From NCBI GenBank assembly GCA_028564705.1, contig JAPXFQ010001528.1, positions 1 through 64,000 of the forward strand: DNA of 64,000 nucleotides, read 5' to 3'. The position numbers and the translations under genes were made by a program. The notes under the pieces are model-generated. The model was not told where the DNA came from. It worked only from the letters and a program-made list of their open reading frames with translations, and did no database searches. Origin of the DNA: Apricaphanius iberus. Its lineage: Eukaryota > Chordata > Actinopteri > Cyprinodontiformes > Aphaniidae. Below, piece by piece: positions 1 to 11,224 of the stretch. Every line of letters begins with the position of its first letter. Within the stretch, counting starts at the first letter, position 1.

Positions 1-3000
1 GACAAATTATTATATATAAACCATTCTAATTCTGTATAGATTAACATAGGCTACATTATAGACAAATTATCATATATAAACCATTCTGACTCTGTGTAGA
101 TTATTATAGGCTACATTATAGACAAATTATCATCTATAAACCATTCTGACTCTGTGTAGATTAATATAGGCTACATTATAGACAAATTATTATATATAAA
201 CCATTCTGACTCTGTGTAGATTATTATAGGCTACATTATAGACAAATTATCATCTATAAACCACTCTGACTCTGTGTAGATTATTATAGGCTACATTATA
301 GACAAATTATTATATATAAACCATTCTGACTCTGTGTAGATTATTATAGGCTACATTATAGACAAATTATTATATATAAACCATTCTGACTTTGTAGATT
401 ATTATAGGCTACATTATAGACAAATTATCATCTATAAACCATTCTGACTCTGTGTAGATTAATATAGGCTACATTATAGACAAATTATCATATATAAACC
501 ATTCTGACTCTGTGTAGATTATTATAGGCTACATTATAGACAAATTATCATCTATAAACCATTCTGACTCTGTGTAGATTATTATAGGCTACATTATAGA
601 CAAATTATCATATATAAACCACTCTGACTCTGTGTAGATTATTATAGGCTACATTATAGACAAATTATCATATATAAACCACTCTGACTCTGTGTAGATT
701 ATTATAGGCTACATTATAGACAAATTATCATCTATAAACCACTCTGACTCTGTGTAGATTATTATAGGCTACATTATAGACAAATTATCATATATAAACC
801 ATTCTGACTCTGTGTAGATTATTATAGGCTACATTATAGACAAATTATCATATATAAACCATTCTGACTCTGTGTAGATTAATATAGGCTACATTATAGA
901 CAAATTATCATCTATAAACCATTTTGACTCTGTGTAGATTATTATAGGCTACATTATAGACAAATTATTATATATAAACCACTCTGACTCTGTGTAGATT
1001 ATTATAGGCTACATTATAGACAAATTATCATCTATAAACCATTCTGACTCTGTGTAGATTATTATAGGCTACATTATAGACAAATTATCATCTATAAACC
1101 ATTCTGACTCTGTGTAGATTATTATAGGCTACATTATAGACAAATTATCATATATAAACCATTCTGACTCTGTATAGATTATATAGGCTACATTATAGAC
1201 AAATTTATCATCATATAAACCATCTGCACTCTGTATAGTTATTATAGGCTAAACATTATAGACAAATTATTATATATAAACCACTTTGACTCTGTGTAGT
1301 TATTATAGGCTACATTATAGACAAATTATCATCCATAAACCACTCTGACTCTGTGTAGATTTTATAGGCTACATTATAGACAAATTATTCATCTATAAAC
1401 CACTTCTGACTCTGTGTAGATATTATAGGCTACATTATAGACAAATTATCATCTATAAAAACACACCACTTTGACTCTGTGTAGATTATTATAGGCTACA
1501 TTATAGACAAATTATCATCTATAAACCATTCTGACTCTGTGTAGATTAATATACGCTACATTTTTGACAAGTTATCATCTATAAACCACTTTGACTCTGT
1601 GTAGATTATTATAGGCTACATTATAGACAAATTATCATCTATAAACCATTCTGACTCTGTGTATATTAATATAGGCTACATTATAGACAAATTATCATCT
1701 ATAAACCTTTCTGACTCTGTGTAGATTAATGTACGCTACATTTTTGACAAATTATCATCTATTAACCATTCTGACTCTATGTAGATTATTATAGGCTACA
1801 TTATAGACAAATTATCATCTATAAACCACTCTGACTCTGTGTAGATTATTATAGGCTACATTATAGACAAATTATTATATATAAACCATTCTAATTCTGT
1901 ATAGATTAATATAGGCTACATTATAGACAAATTATTATATATAAACCATTCTGACTCTGTGTAGATTATTATAGGCTACATTATAGACAAATTATCATCT
2001 ATAAACCACTCTGACTCTGTATAGATTATTATAGGCTACATTATAGACAAACTATTATATATAAACCATACTGACTCTGTATAGATTATTATAGGCCACA
2101 TTATAGACAAATTATCATCTATAAACCACTTTGACTCTGTGTAGATTATTATAGGCTACATTATAGACAAATTATCATCTATAAACCATTCTGACTCTGT
2201 GTAGATTATTATAGGCTACATTTTTGACAAATTATCATCTATAAACCACTTTGACTCTGTGTAGATTATTATAGGCTACATTATAGACAAATTATCATCT
2301 ATAAACCATTCTGACTCTGTGTAGATTAATATAGGCTACATTATAGACAAATTATCATCTATAAACCATTCTGACTCTGTGTGGATTATTATAGGCTACA
2401 TATAGACAAATATAATCTATAAACATTCTGACTCTGTGTGGATTATTATAGGCTACATTATAGACAAATTATCATCTATAAACCATTCTGACTCTGTATA
2501 GATTATTATAGGCTACATTATAGACAAATTATTATCTATATACCACTTTTACTCTGTTTAGATTATTATAGGCTACATTATAGACAAATTATCATCTATA
2601 AACCATTCTGACTGTGTAGATTATTATAGGCTACATTATAGACAAATTATCATCTATAAACTATTCTGACTCTTTATAGATTAATATAGGCTACATTATA
2701 GAAAAATTATCATCTATAAACCATTCTGACTCTGTGTAGATTATTATAGGCTACATTATAGACAAATTATAATCTATAAACCATTCTGACTCTGTGTGGA
2801 TTATTATAGGCTACATTTTTGACAAATTATCATCTATTAACCATTCTGACTCTGTGTAGATTATTATAGGCTACATTATAGACAAATTATAATCTATAAA
2901 CCATTCTGACTTTGTGTAGATTATTATAGGCTACATTATAGACAAATTATAATCTATAAACCATTCTGACTTTGTGTAGATTATTATACGCTACATTATA

Positions 3001-3056
3001 GACAAATTATTATCTATAAACCAGTTTGACTCTGTGTAGATTATCATAGGCTACAT
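1..3056. repeat. 60-bp tandem satellite array, about 51 copies
   Basis: A 60-bp unit beginning GACAAATTAT and ending CTACATTATA repeats head to tail from the first base to about 3056, where it stops at TAGGCTACATTTAC. Most copies differ at a few recurring positions (CATCTATAAA or TATATATAAA, ATTATTATAGG or ATTAATATAGG, CATTATA or CATTTTT). Copies around 1190-1470 and 2400-2440 carry small indels. The unit is A+T-rich and has stops in all frames, so I see no coding role. The array starts outside the window, so its full length is unknown. Confidence 0.98.
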
Positions 3057-4121
3057 TTACAAATGCAACAAATTTATTCAAATTTGACATTAAGCCACTG
3101 ATCAAATCACAGCACTGGTTATTACCACTATAAATATTAATGTTACTGGTAATGTGAACAACTATCATACCTCCCTGTCCTCCTCATCTCTTCTCTATCT
3201 TCCTCTCCCTCTGCTTCTGTTCAGGAAGAATTTTCTGATGTCCATCTCAGAATAGTTTATCAACACTTTTTAGTTTTAGAGTAGAACAGCTTCACAAACA
3301 GGATAAGCTACTTTTACAGGACTCTCTCTACAGTATACGTATAAATCATTATTAATTGTCCGGATTAGTGTATGCAGCCTACGCATGGTGTTCGTGTAAA
3401 GGAAAGATAATAGGCTCTCTAACAGCGATCAACTTGTCATGTTTTCTGCCAAACAAGTTGTGAATTTGTTGTAACATTAAAACAGGGGACGACTTACTCT
3501 GTGCTCAAAGTGATGTGACGATCTCAAGCGGGGTTTCCACCGTGTACTGTGTGGGTAGAACAAAACCTTCGCAAGAATTATGTGAATGCTTTTCATTGGT
3601 TGTTGCGTTCCATCTTACCCAGCTACAGAGGTGCTGCTATTGTGACCCCTTTCTTTTTTCCTTTTTTGCTGGTAAGTTACAGGTTTAAGTTATGCAGGCA
3701 CAGAGATGCGCTCATGAATGCCGTTTCCAGTGAGAGCAGCGCCATAATTTTACTGGTTTGCTGGATACTTTTACTAAGACATGTGCCCCAGTGAATAAGG
3801 TCTAGTAACGCCCCCAGGTATCTGCAACCACCCCCAACAAGCAACAATTTATCATCAAGTTCTTCCCCTGTATGTTTCTCTTCAATGACGTTCTTGTTAC
3901 ATATCCGTTGCTGGATATATGGAAAACATCAACCAACATTGCATATCCATAATTATTATAATGCATTATTAAATATAACAGAAATTAGAAATTTAACGCA
4001 AAACATTTTTTATGCCTATTTTCAATTTTACTTTGAATTTTACTTGAATACAAATAAAATACTCTTCTCCTCTCAACAAATACAAATACAGATGCTTTGC
4101 ACACCCCCAGCAAGAAGCATC
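3057..4121. other. Gene-free stretch between satellite and Tc1 element
   Basis: I see no convincing gene here. A pyrimidine-rich run lies near 3170-3225. A short open frame at 3549-3794 has no recognisable motif and is probably chance. Confidence 0.6.
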
Positions 4122-4377
4122 CAGTTAGGTCCAGAAATATTTGGACGGTGACACAATCTGCATGACTTGGGTTCTACAGGCCACCATACTGGATTTGAAA
4201 TGAAACGACTACAACATAATTAAAGTGCAGACTTTAATGTTTCATTCATGGGGTTGAACAAAAATATATGCTTAAATATGTAGGAACTATATAGCTATTT
4301 TTGTGAAATTGCTCCTCATTTTAGAGGCTCAAAAGTAATTGGACAAATAAACACAAACCTAAGTCAAATGTTACTTT

Positions 4378-5410
4378 TCAATATTTTGTTTGGATTCCTT
4401 TGCAGGCAATGAGTGCCTGAAGTCTGGAACCCATGGACATCACCAAACGCTGGGTTTCCTCCTTTTTGATGCTTTGCCAGGCCTTTACTGCAGATGTTTT
4501 CAGTTGTTGCTTGTTTGTTGCTCTTTCTGCCTTAAGTTTTGTCTTGAGCAATTGAAATGCTTGATTGGGTTGAGATCTGGTGATTGGCTCGACCATTGCG
4601 AAACAGTCCCCTTATTTGCTTTACAAAACTCCTAGTTTGCTTTTGCAGTATGTTTTGGATCATTTTTCATCGTACTGTGAAAAGTCATCCCATCAACTTT
4701 GTTGCATTTAGCTGAATCTGAGCAGAAACTATTTCCTATACACCTCAAAATTCATCCGACTGCTTCTGTCTTTTGTAACATTGTCAATAAACACAAGTAA
4801 CCCAATGCCATCTATGCCCATACTATCACACTTTCTCCAACATGTTTTACAGAAAATGTGGTGTGCTTTGGATCATGAGCTGTTCCAATTCTTCTCCAAA
4901 CTTTCTATTTTTCTTCTTTCTTTCCCATCATTCTAGTACAGGTTGATCTTAGTCTCATCTGTCCAAAGAATGCCATTCCAGAACTGGGCTGGCGTCCTCA
5001 GGTCTTTTTTGGCAAAGTTAATTCGAGCTTTTCTATTTTTGAGGCTGATTAATGCTTTGCATCTTGTGGTGAACTATTTGTTTTACTTTCTTGAAGTCTT
5101 CTCTTTATGGCAGACATAGATGAATGATGACACACCTACTTCCTGGAGAGTGTTCTTCATTTGAGTGGCTGTTGTGAAGGGCTTCTTCTTCACTATGGAA
5201 GGGATTCTGTGATCATCAACCACTGTCTTCTTCTGTAGACGTCCAGGCCTTTCTGAGTTCCAAAGCTAACCAGTGTACTCTTTCTTTCTCAGAATGTACC
5301 AAACTGTTGAATTGGCCAATCCTAATATTTCTGCTACCTCTCTGGGGGATTCTTTTTTTCAGCCTCAAGATGGTCTGTTTCACCTCCATTGGGAGCTCAT
5401 TTGACCACAT
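4378..5410 (-). pseudogene. Tc1-type transposase pseudogene
   Basis: Read on the minus strand, the N-terminal end (5410-5216) resembles the helix-turn-helix of fish Tc1 transposases (MEVKQTILRLKK). The C-terminal end (4596-4378) carries FQLLKTKLKAERATNKQQLK and ends RLQALIACKGIQTKY, typical of the family. Tc1 transposases (about 340 residues) cut and paste the element using a DDE/D catalytic triad. The frame between the two ends is broken by several stops and shifts, so no full protein can be made. The Harbinger insertion lies upstream of its start. Confidence 0.85.
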
Positions 5411-5720
5411 ATGATGTGTTCACAGCAAAAGCTCCCAAATGCAAACACCACACCCGGGGCCTGTACCATGAAGCCGGATTTGGTGGCTAGCCAGCTATGT
5501 TTCAGCTTAGTTTCCACCAACACTGGGTTTTAGGTACTATGAAAGTAGCTCGGCTTTAACCGGTGTTCGTTGCCATGGTGTCTTACGCTGCACGGCTAAC
5601 CTGCTCCGGGGCAGGTTATGTTCTGGATTCGAGATCTCAGACTGAAGTTTGACCAATCAGCTGTGAGCAAAGAAACATATAGGTGACGTAACTAATTCCC
5701 AGCGTCTGTTCTCTGTTGCA

Positions 5721-6154
5721 ATGGCTTCACCTTTTCTCCCAAATCCTGTGGACATCTCCGCGCAAATTGTTAGACGAGCACTTCGTAGAGAAAGAGTTTT
5801 TAGGGACAGACAAAATCCATTTGACTTTCCTGATGCTTACTTGTATGAAAGATACAGATTTTCCGCGGAAGGAATGTCTTATCTTTGTGAACTTCTTGAG
5901 CCGCACATAACAAATGTGACTCGTCGAAGCCATGCCCTTACTGTACCGCAAATGGTATGTATTGCGTTGCGGTTTTTTGCAAGTGGTACATACTTGTATG
6001 CGGTCGGGGATGCAGAGAATCTAGGGGAAAAAAACTGTCTGTCAAACCATTCGAAAGGTGGTGTTCGCTCTGCAGGGGTACATAAATAGCTTCATTGTGT
6101 TCTCTGAACATTTATCGACCATGTCCATAAAAGAGGGCTTTTATAAAATTGCCG
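5721..6154 (+). pseudogene. Harbinger transposase, 5' exon, frameshifted
   Basis: From the ATG at 5721 the product begins MASPFLPN and contains RERVFRDRQNPFDFPDAYLY, YERYRFS, RRSHALTVPQMVCIALRFFA and YAVGDAE. These are hallmarks of the N-terminal half of HARBI1-like Harbinger transposases. In the A-run at about 6029-6035 the frame shifts by one base; the next frame continues with a family-like stretch (TIRKVVFALQGYI) and ends at a GTAAGA donor after IAG, where Harbinger transposase genes often have an intron. The downstream exon with the DDE residues is absent. Confidence 0.85.
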
Positions 6155-6359
6155 GTAAGATGTCTTGATAGGGTGACATCACATGAACAAATTTAACATC
6201 TCACATCTAATTTTTTTTCTTCTTCAAAAAACAATATTTCACACTTAGAAATCTATTATACAGTAGTCTAAAGTAGCTACCTGTTAATAATGATTTTAAA
6301 TATATATATTTTTAATATGATTAGCCTACATAAATGTACATTAATTATTTAACCTACGT

Positions 6360-6492
6360 ATTAACGCAATCAGCAATCTTCCTCCAAGATTGTTCTCTTG
6401 CTTTGGCAGCAGATACAGTGTTACTGCATGCTTGAAAAATACTTCTATATTCTTCATATTTCTGAAGAATTATCTCTTGCTCCTCCGCTTAA
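6360..6492 (-). pseudogene. Harbinger Myb/SANT-like DNA-binding gene fragment
   Basis: Too short to stand out as an ORF. The minus strand reads EEQEIILQKYEEY, then SNTVSAAKAREQSWRKIADC, which matches the Myb/SANT-like accessory protein of Harbinger elements. In active relatives this protein binds DNA and helps import the transposase into the nucleus. An in-frame stop lies just before the fragment, where the domain should begin. It faces the transposase exon, the usual convergent layout. Confidence 0.75.
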
Positions 6493-6606
6493 ATGTATAT
6501 AGCTGAGATCTGCGATTTAAGACCATATTGATTATATAATGTTTTCATTAACAGCTACAATAACAAAACTTGTGTTGCTGTCCAAATATTTCTGGGCCTA
6601 ACTGTA

Positions 6607-7245
6607 GACCGACCAGTAAAACAAGAGCTGAGTCTAAAGGCAAAGCTCTCTTTCCCCCGACAAACCAGTACAGCGCCCGCATCACTGCTAATGCCCTATC
6701 ATTCTGCCTATTGACCTCCCATTCTATTTTTTCCCTCGTTCATGAACAAGACTCCCAGATACCTGAACGGAGGAAGCACCCTACCCACTGAGCTGCGAAC
6801 AGCTCCGGCGAAACCTGTAGATCACGTTACAATGAGGCAAGCAGGACCAAATCATTTGCAAAAAGCAAAGACCCAATTCTGTGGCCACTGAAACGGATCC
6901 CCTCATCATTTTGGCTGAGCCCTGAAATCCTCCCGGGGGGACATGATCGAACACCTTCTCCAAGTCCAAAAAAACACATGTAGACTGGTTTGGCAAAGTC
7001 CCACACACTCCAGGAATTTGCTGAGGGTGTAGATCTGGTCCAGTGTTCCACAGCCAAGGTGAAAACCGCACTGTTCTCCTGAATCCAAGTTTCGACTAAC
7101 CGTCAGACCCTCCTCTCTGGAAAAACTTCGAAGAATTCTATCCACCGACCCCTCCTTCCCCCGACCCACCCCTGAGGTGCCGAATGGTGGACCAGAATCG
7201 CTTCGAAGCCGCATCGAAGTCATTCTCCATGGCCTCAGGCCCAAG
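6607..7245 (-). mobile_element. Non-LTR retrotransposon (LINE) reverse-transcriptase fragment
   Basis: The minus strand encodes, in shifting frames, EQCGFHLGCGTLDQIYTL, then YMCFFGLGEGVRSCPP or VFLDLEKVFDHVPP, and IGSLLFANDLVLLAS. These correspond to the motif A (DLEKxxDxVP) and motif C (FADD) regions of a common fish LINE reverse transcriptase. Motif C reads FAND, so one catalytic aspartate is lost. The downstream part (6607-6790) matches the same family by eye. The clade is uncertain. A second scrap of the same family lies at about 56325-56460. Confidence 0.8.
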
Positions 7246-7689
7246 TTTTTACCTAATAACTAACTCTATGAAGTCTGTGTAAGCTGTGGATAAATTATTC
7301 CAAACTGTTATCCCAACCTTTGGTGTTAGTGAAGGGTGAGCAATAGTGGAGTTAAGAAGGAGTTTGGCATGAGTTATTTCAACCTCTTGAAGTCTTATGT
7401 TGCGTTCACACCGTCCCAAACGTCAGCATCAGGAGCAGCAACGTAAGATGTAAAGTCTATAGTTGAGGCCATCAGAAGGGCGTCACTAGGGTTGCCAACT
7501 TTCATAAAATAAAATAAGGAACGCTTATTCACCACGTGTGTTGCTTTCACTGAGGGGGTCATCCAGAATGGTCATACATTAAGCTTGAAATGGTTTGTTC
7601 ACATTAAACACATTAATGCATCCATGCTGTAAGTTAGGCTACAAAAATCTGCAATTAAATGCATCCACATAAAGGAAATTAAGTACATA

Positions 7690-9268
7690 CAGACGTGGAC
7701 AAAATTGTTGGTACCCTTCATTAAATAAAAGAAAAACTCATAATGGTCACAGAAATAACTTTAATCTGACAAAAGTAATAATAAATAAAAATTATATAAA
7801 TGTTGACCAATGAAAGTCAGACATTGCTTTTCATCCATGCTTCAACAGAATTATTTAAAAAATAAATGCATGAAACAGGCCTGGACAAAAATGATGGTAC
7901 CCCTAGAAAAGAATGAAAATAATGTGACCAAAGGGACATGTTAATCCAAGGTATGTCCACTAATCAGCATCCTAGGTGTCTACAATCCTGTAATCACTCA
8001 GTGGGCCTATATATAGGACTCCAGGTAGTCACTGTGTTGTTTGGTGACGTGGTGTGTACCACACTCAATATAAACCAGAGGAAGCAAAGGAAAGAGTTGT
8101 CTCAGGAGATGAGAAAGAAAATCATAGACAAGCATGTTAACTGTAAAGGCTATAAGACCATCTCCAAGCAGCTAGATGTTTCTGTGACTACAGCTGCACA
8201 TGTCATTCAGTAATGTACGATCCATGGGGACTGTAGCCAACCTCCCTGGACGTGGCTGCAGGAGGAAAATTGATGACAGATCAAAGAGACGGATAATCCA
8301 AATGGTAACAAAAGAGCCTAGAAAGACTTCAAAATAGATCCAAGCTGAACTTTATGCTCAAGGAACATCAGTGTCAGATCGGAACATCCTTCGCTGTTTG
8401 AGCCAGAGGACAAATCATTAAAAAAAAACAGACTGGAGTATGCCAAACTACATGCTGACGAGCCACAAAGCTTCTGGGAGAATGTCCTGTGGACACATGA
8501 GACAAAAATTAAACTTTTTGCCAAGGCACATCAGCTCTATGTTCACAGACGGAAAAATGAAGCATATCTAGAAAAGAACACGGTACCTACTGTGAAACAT
8601 GGGGGAGGCTCGGTTATGTTCTGGGGCTGATTTGCTGCATCTGACACAGGGTGTCTTGAATCTGTGCAGGGTACAATGAAATCTCAAGACTATCAGGGGA
8701 TTCTAGAGAGAAATGTGCTGGCCAGTGTCAGAAAGCATGGTCTCAGTCGCAGGTCACGGGTCTTACAACAGGAAAATGACCCAAAACACACAGCTAAAAA
8801 CACCCAAGAAGGGCTAAGAGGAAAACACTGGCCTTCTATGAGCCCTGATCTCAATCCTATTGAGCATCTTTGGAAGGAGCTGAAACATGCTGTCTGGAAA
8901 AGGCGCCCTTCAAACCGGAAACAACTAGAACAGTTTGCTCATGAGGAGTGGGCCAAAATACCTGCTGAGAGGTGCAGAAGTCTCATTGACAGTTACAGGA
9001 ATCATTTGATTGCAGTGATTGCCTCAAAAGGTTGTGCAACCAAATATTAAGTTGTGGGTACCATCATTTTTGTCCAGGCCTGTTTCATGCATTTATTTTT
9101 TAAATAATTCCGTTGAAGCATGGATGAAAAGCAATGTCTGACTTTCATTGGTCAACATTTATATAATTTTTATTTATTACTACTTTTGTCAGATTAAAGT
9201 TATTTCTGTGACCATTATGAGTTTTTCTTTTATTTAATGAAGGGTACCAACAATTTTGTCCACGTCTG
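7690..9268 (+). mobile_element. Complete Tc1-like transposon, about 1.58 kb, with long IR/DR ends
   Basis: The element is bounded by TA (7688-7689 and 9269-9270) and has inverted repeats of about 215 bp at each end. Each inverted repeat carries two related direct repeats: an outer GTGGACAAAATTGTTGGTAC and an inner CTGGACAAAAATGATGGTAC. This is the IR/DR layout in which transposase binds paired sites in each arm, as in Sleeping Beauty relatives. The ends are very alike, which suggests a fairly young insertion, but the transposase between them is broken. Confidence 0.93.
8085..9050 (+). pseudogene. Tc1 transposase pseudogene with mutated catalytic residue
   Basis: The N-terminal paired-like helix-turn-helix is recognisable (KGYKTISKQLDVSVTT), followed by a GR-rich linker and the catalytic domain. 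The first catalytic Asp motif WTDET reads WTHET (codon CAT at 8496-8498). The second motif ENDPKHTAK and the third region [15 protein letters not shown] are intact. The final 128-codon stretch from 8664 ends at TAA 9048-9050 (CATKY). In-frame stops occur near 8211, at 8335-8337 and at 8628-8630 (WG-stop where WGCF is expected), and a frameshift separates the N-terminal part. With full family length of about 340 residues this was once a complete gene; it now cannot supply transposase. Confidence 0.93.
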
Positions 9269-9664
9269 TACAATTTATTTTAACAAGATGCAGTGTGATC
9301 TAAAACATGAAGAAAGGAACAGCAACATGAGGTCTGTTTAGCTTCTAACAATGTATTTTCAATATTTTCTTTCTAAAGTGACTCTATGGGGATATGGCAG
9401 ATACACCCAAAACACCTTAAACTTGTTTATCTGCTAACTTAAATACAAATTTATGAGTGGGATGTAAAATTGTAAATTAAATTGGCTTGCATGGTTTGTC
9501 TGAAGAACAATCACACCACACTAATAAGAAAGATTTCAACAGCCAGCAACCTATCCATTTTTTATTTTTCATTTTAATCTATTTATTAGCATAACAGTCA
9601 ATCAGTTAGTATGATTTTTTCATTAAGTTGTCATTTATATTGATTGGATAATAGGCTATGCTTA

Positions 9665-10231
9665 AGGCCACGTCCACACTAGGCCAGATAATGCCTTAAA
9701 CGTATAATTATTTAGTCTACACCCCCCTATCGTCCACACTAACCCGGCTTCGTTTAAGGTCTGTGGCCGGATAACTATTAGCCGGGTAAGAGAGCCGTGT
9801 ACATCTTAATTCAACGGCTAAACGAGCCAGTGTGGACAGCTTCCCCGGATAATGAAAGGAAGTGGTGTCAATGAATGCTGCGTCAATAACAATACGACAC
9901 TACAGACAAAGACAACAGCGAAGAGTAATAAATCGATCTCGTCGTCTGTCCACACCAAAAACTCTCTCTTCTTCTGAGCAGCTATTGTTCTCTTCGGTTA
10001 ACGGGACAGGCAGATATGTACTGTGCTGTAGAGCTTCTTGTATATATTATGTAGGCGCTGGCGTCACGTAGATTATACGCGTCTTTTCGCGCATGCCCAG
10101 TATTTGCACAGGTCGGTATGGGATTGCGCAATCATGGGAACTTAAACGGGGCGTAAATGATCATGTTGAGTGGATAACATTAGGCGTCTAACTCCCCGTA
10201 TAATTTTATCGGCTTAGTGTGGACGTAGCCT
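9665..10231. mobile_element. 567-bp non-autonomous TIR element
   Basis: The left end AGGCCACGTCCACACTA and the inverted right end AGGCTACGTCCACACTA match at 16 of 17 bases. The interior is short and lacks a transposase. No clean target-site duplication is visible, so the superfamily is left open. It is nested inside the hAT-like copy. Confidence 0.75.
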
Positions 10232-10300
10232 AAACCTACTGGCTTTAAAAAATTCTCCACAATTAAGCAAACAAAAATAAAATTGCACAGGCACATGTGA

Positions 10301-10389
10301 AAACGAGGTAAATTGTAAAATATGTCAGGGAGTGTTCTCAGTGTGCGACTGACAACACTCCCTGACATATTTTACAATTTACCTCGTTT
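10301..10389. repeat. Near-perfect long hairpin (42-bp stem, 5-nt loop)
   Basis: Bases 10301-10336 and 10354-10389 are exact reverse complements over 36 bp. After a C-C mismatch (10337/10353) five more pairs follow (10338-10342 with 10348-10352), leaving the loop GTGCG. The stem is therefore 41 paired positions out of 42. It lies in the right part of the hAT-like element. It could be a fold-back MITE, a replication-born inverted duplication or an assembly artefact. Confidence 0.95.
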
Positions 10390-10808
10390 CTGTCTTTACT
10401 GAATCTTTTCCAGCCAAGGATGGGCCTCTGCCCACTCAGATCTGTATCTCTATAAGCGTTTTTGCTTTGGGATTTCGGGACATTTTTAAATGTGCTGCGT
10501 GTGAAGCGCCAGTGTGTTGTGTGTGTGTGTGTCTAGCTGATCAATCCTGAGTGCGAATCACTCGCGAGTCGCAAACACAAACAATTTGCGGTCCCTTTCT
10601 ATCCTGCAGCCAGAACAGTTTTACTCAATGTAGTTGCGTGATTTATATTTTATTTTTATATAGGCTACGTAGTTATAATTAGGCTATTGAAGCCCATGTC
10701 CGACAGACATATTGGACATTTATTAGTTCAAAACGGGACGGGACATTTAATAGTCAAAAACGGGACGATTCCATATATTAAGGGACGGGTGGCCACCCTA
10801 GGCGTCAC

Positions 10809-11224
10809 AGTCTCTGCTGCGCTTTAGGTGGGTTTCCAGCTTTTCCTGCGTTTCAAGCTTCAAAGTACTAAACGCAAGCAATGCAGAAGTTCAGCTAGCT
10901 GAGCTTTTGATGGTCTTAACGTTCTTGACACAGCATGGCAACCAATAACAGCGTCTCACTGTAGAGATGTTGCCCAATATTGACGCTGCCTAGCCAACCA
11001 CGATCCGCTAGTGTTTAAAACATCCGCAGAGAAATGCCCGTCTACGAGCTTTGCTAGCTTCAGCTTAAAAATGTATCTTCTGTGCTTATGTGTCAAACTA
11101 GTCGCTTTATGAGCGTTGCTTGACACTGACAAAGCTTGCGGTCTGTACGCATCATTATTGCTCAGTCACAAACACACAGTACTACTGACTAACTGCATCA
11201 TGCTAAAAGCTAATGTTCAGAAAA
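10809..11224. other. Gene-free stretch right of the hAT-like element
   Basis: The sequence is non-coding. The part up to 11154 may be the right half of the small TIR element whose left half lies at 7397-7486. Nothing else is recognised. Confidence 0.5.

Larger units (their letters stand above)
5456..6540 (+). mobile_element. PIF/Harbinger element inserted in the Tc1 copy
   Basis: The left border GGGGCCTGTACCATGAAGCC at about 5456 interrupts Tc1 sequence. The insert carries the two genes expected of Harbinger elements: a transposase on the + strand and a Myb/SANT-like gene on the - strand, convergently arranged. The later transposase exons with the remaining catalytic residues are missing, and no inverted copy of the left border is visible at the right, so the interior and right end are deleted or diverged. 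The right boundary is approximate. Confidence 0.75.
4122..6604 (-). mobile_element. Tc1-like transposon split by a Harbinger insertion
   Basis: The left end CAGTTAGGTCCAGAAATATT (from 4122) and the right end (about 6580-6604) are inverted copies of each other. The right end is followed by TA; the left flank reads TC, a probable mutation of the TA target site. Between them lies a decayed Tc1 transposase on the minus strand. At about 5456 the Tc1 sequence breaks off into a Harbinger element, and it resumes near 6541 just inside the right inverted repeat. The element cannot be autonomous. Confidence 0.85.
7487..10800. mobile_element. hAT-like element with 8-bp target duplication
   Basis: The ends are TAGGGTTGCCA (7487) and the inverted TAGGGTGGCCA (ending 10800), flanked by a perfect 8-bp direct repeat GGCGTCAC at 7479-7486 and 10801-10808. 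An 8-bp duplication and short TIRs of this kind fit hAT elements. No hAT transposase is visible. The interior holds a whole Tc1 element (7690-9268), a TIR element (9665-10231) and a long hairpin (10301-10389). The remaining interior, about 9270-9664 and 10390-10800, is non-coding; it includes GGGACG-type motifs near the right end and a short GT run near 10516. Confidence 0.7.
7397..11154. mobile_element. Possible outer TIR element containing the hAT-like copy
   Basis: ATGTTGCGTTCACACCGT at 7397 and the reverse complement of the bases ending at 11154 (ATGATGCGTACAGACCGC) agree at 14 of 18 positions. This suggests a small non-autonomous DNA element into which the 3.3-kb hAT-like copy jumped. 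Without the insertion it would be about 440 bp. The similarity is modest and no target duplication is clear. Confidence 0.3.

Noticed and set aside
1..3056. Regular 60-bp repeat resembling a CRISPR array
   Set aside because: There are no unique spacers: the whole unit repeats. The setting is a vertebrate genome.
3549..3794. 81-codon plus-strand frame
   Set aside because: No motif, no context; compatible with chance.
5721..6154. Domesticated HARBI1-like host gene
   Set aside because: Frameshift, missing catalytic exon and position inside a Tc1 copy all indicate a dead transposon.
8085..9050. Active Tc1 transposase
   Set aside because: Several in-frame stops, a frameshift, and His in place of the first catalytic Asp.
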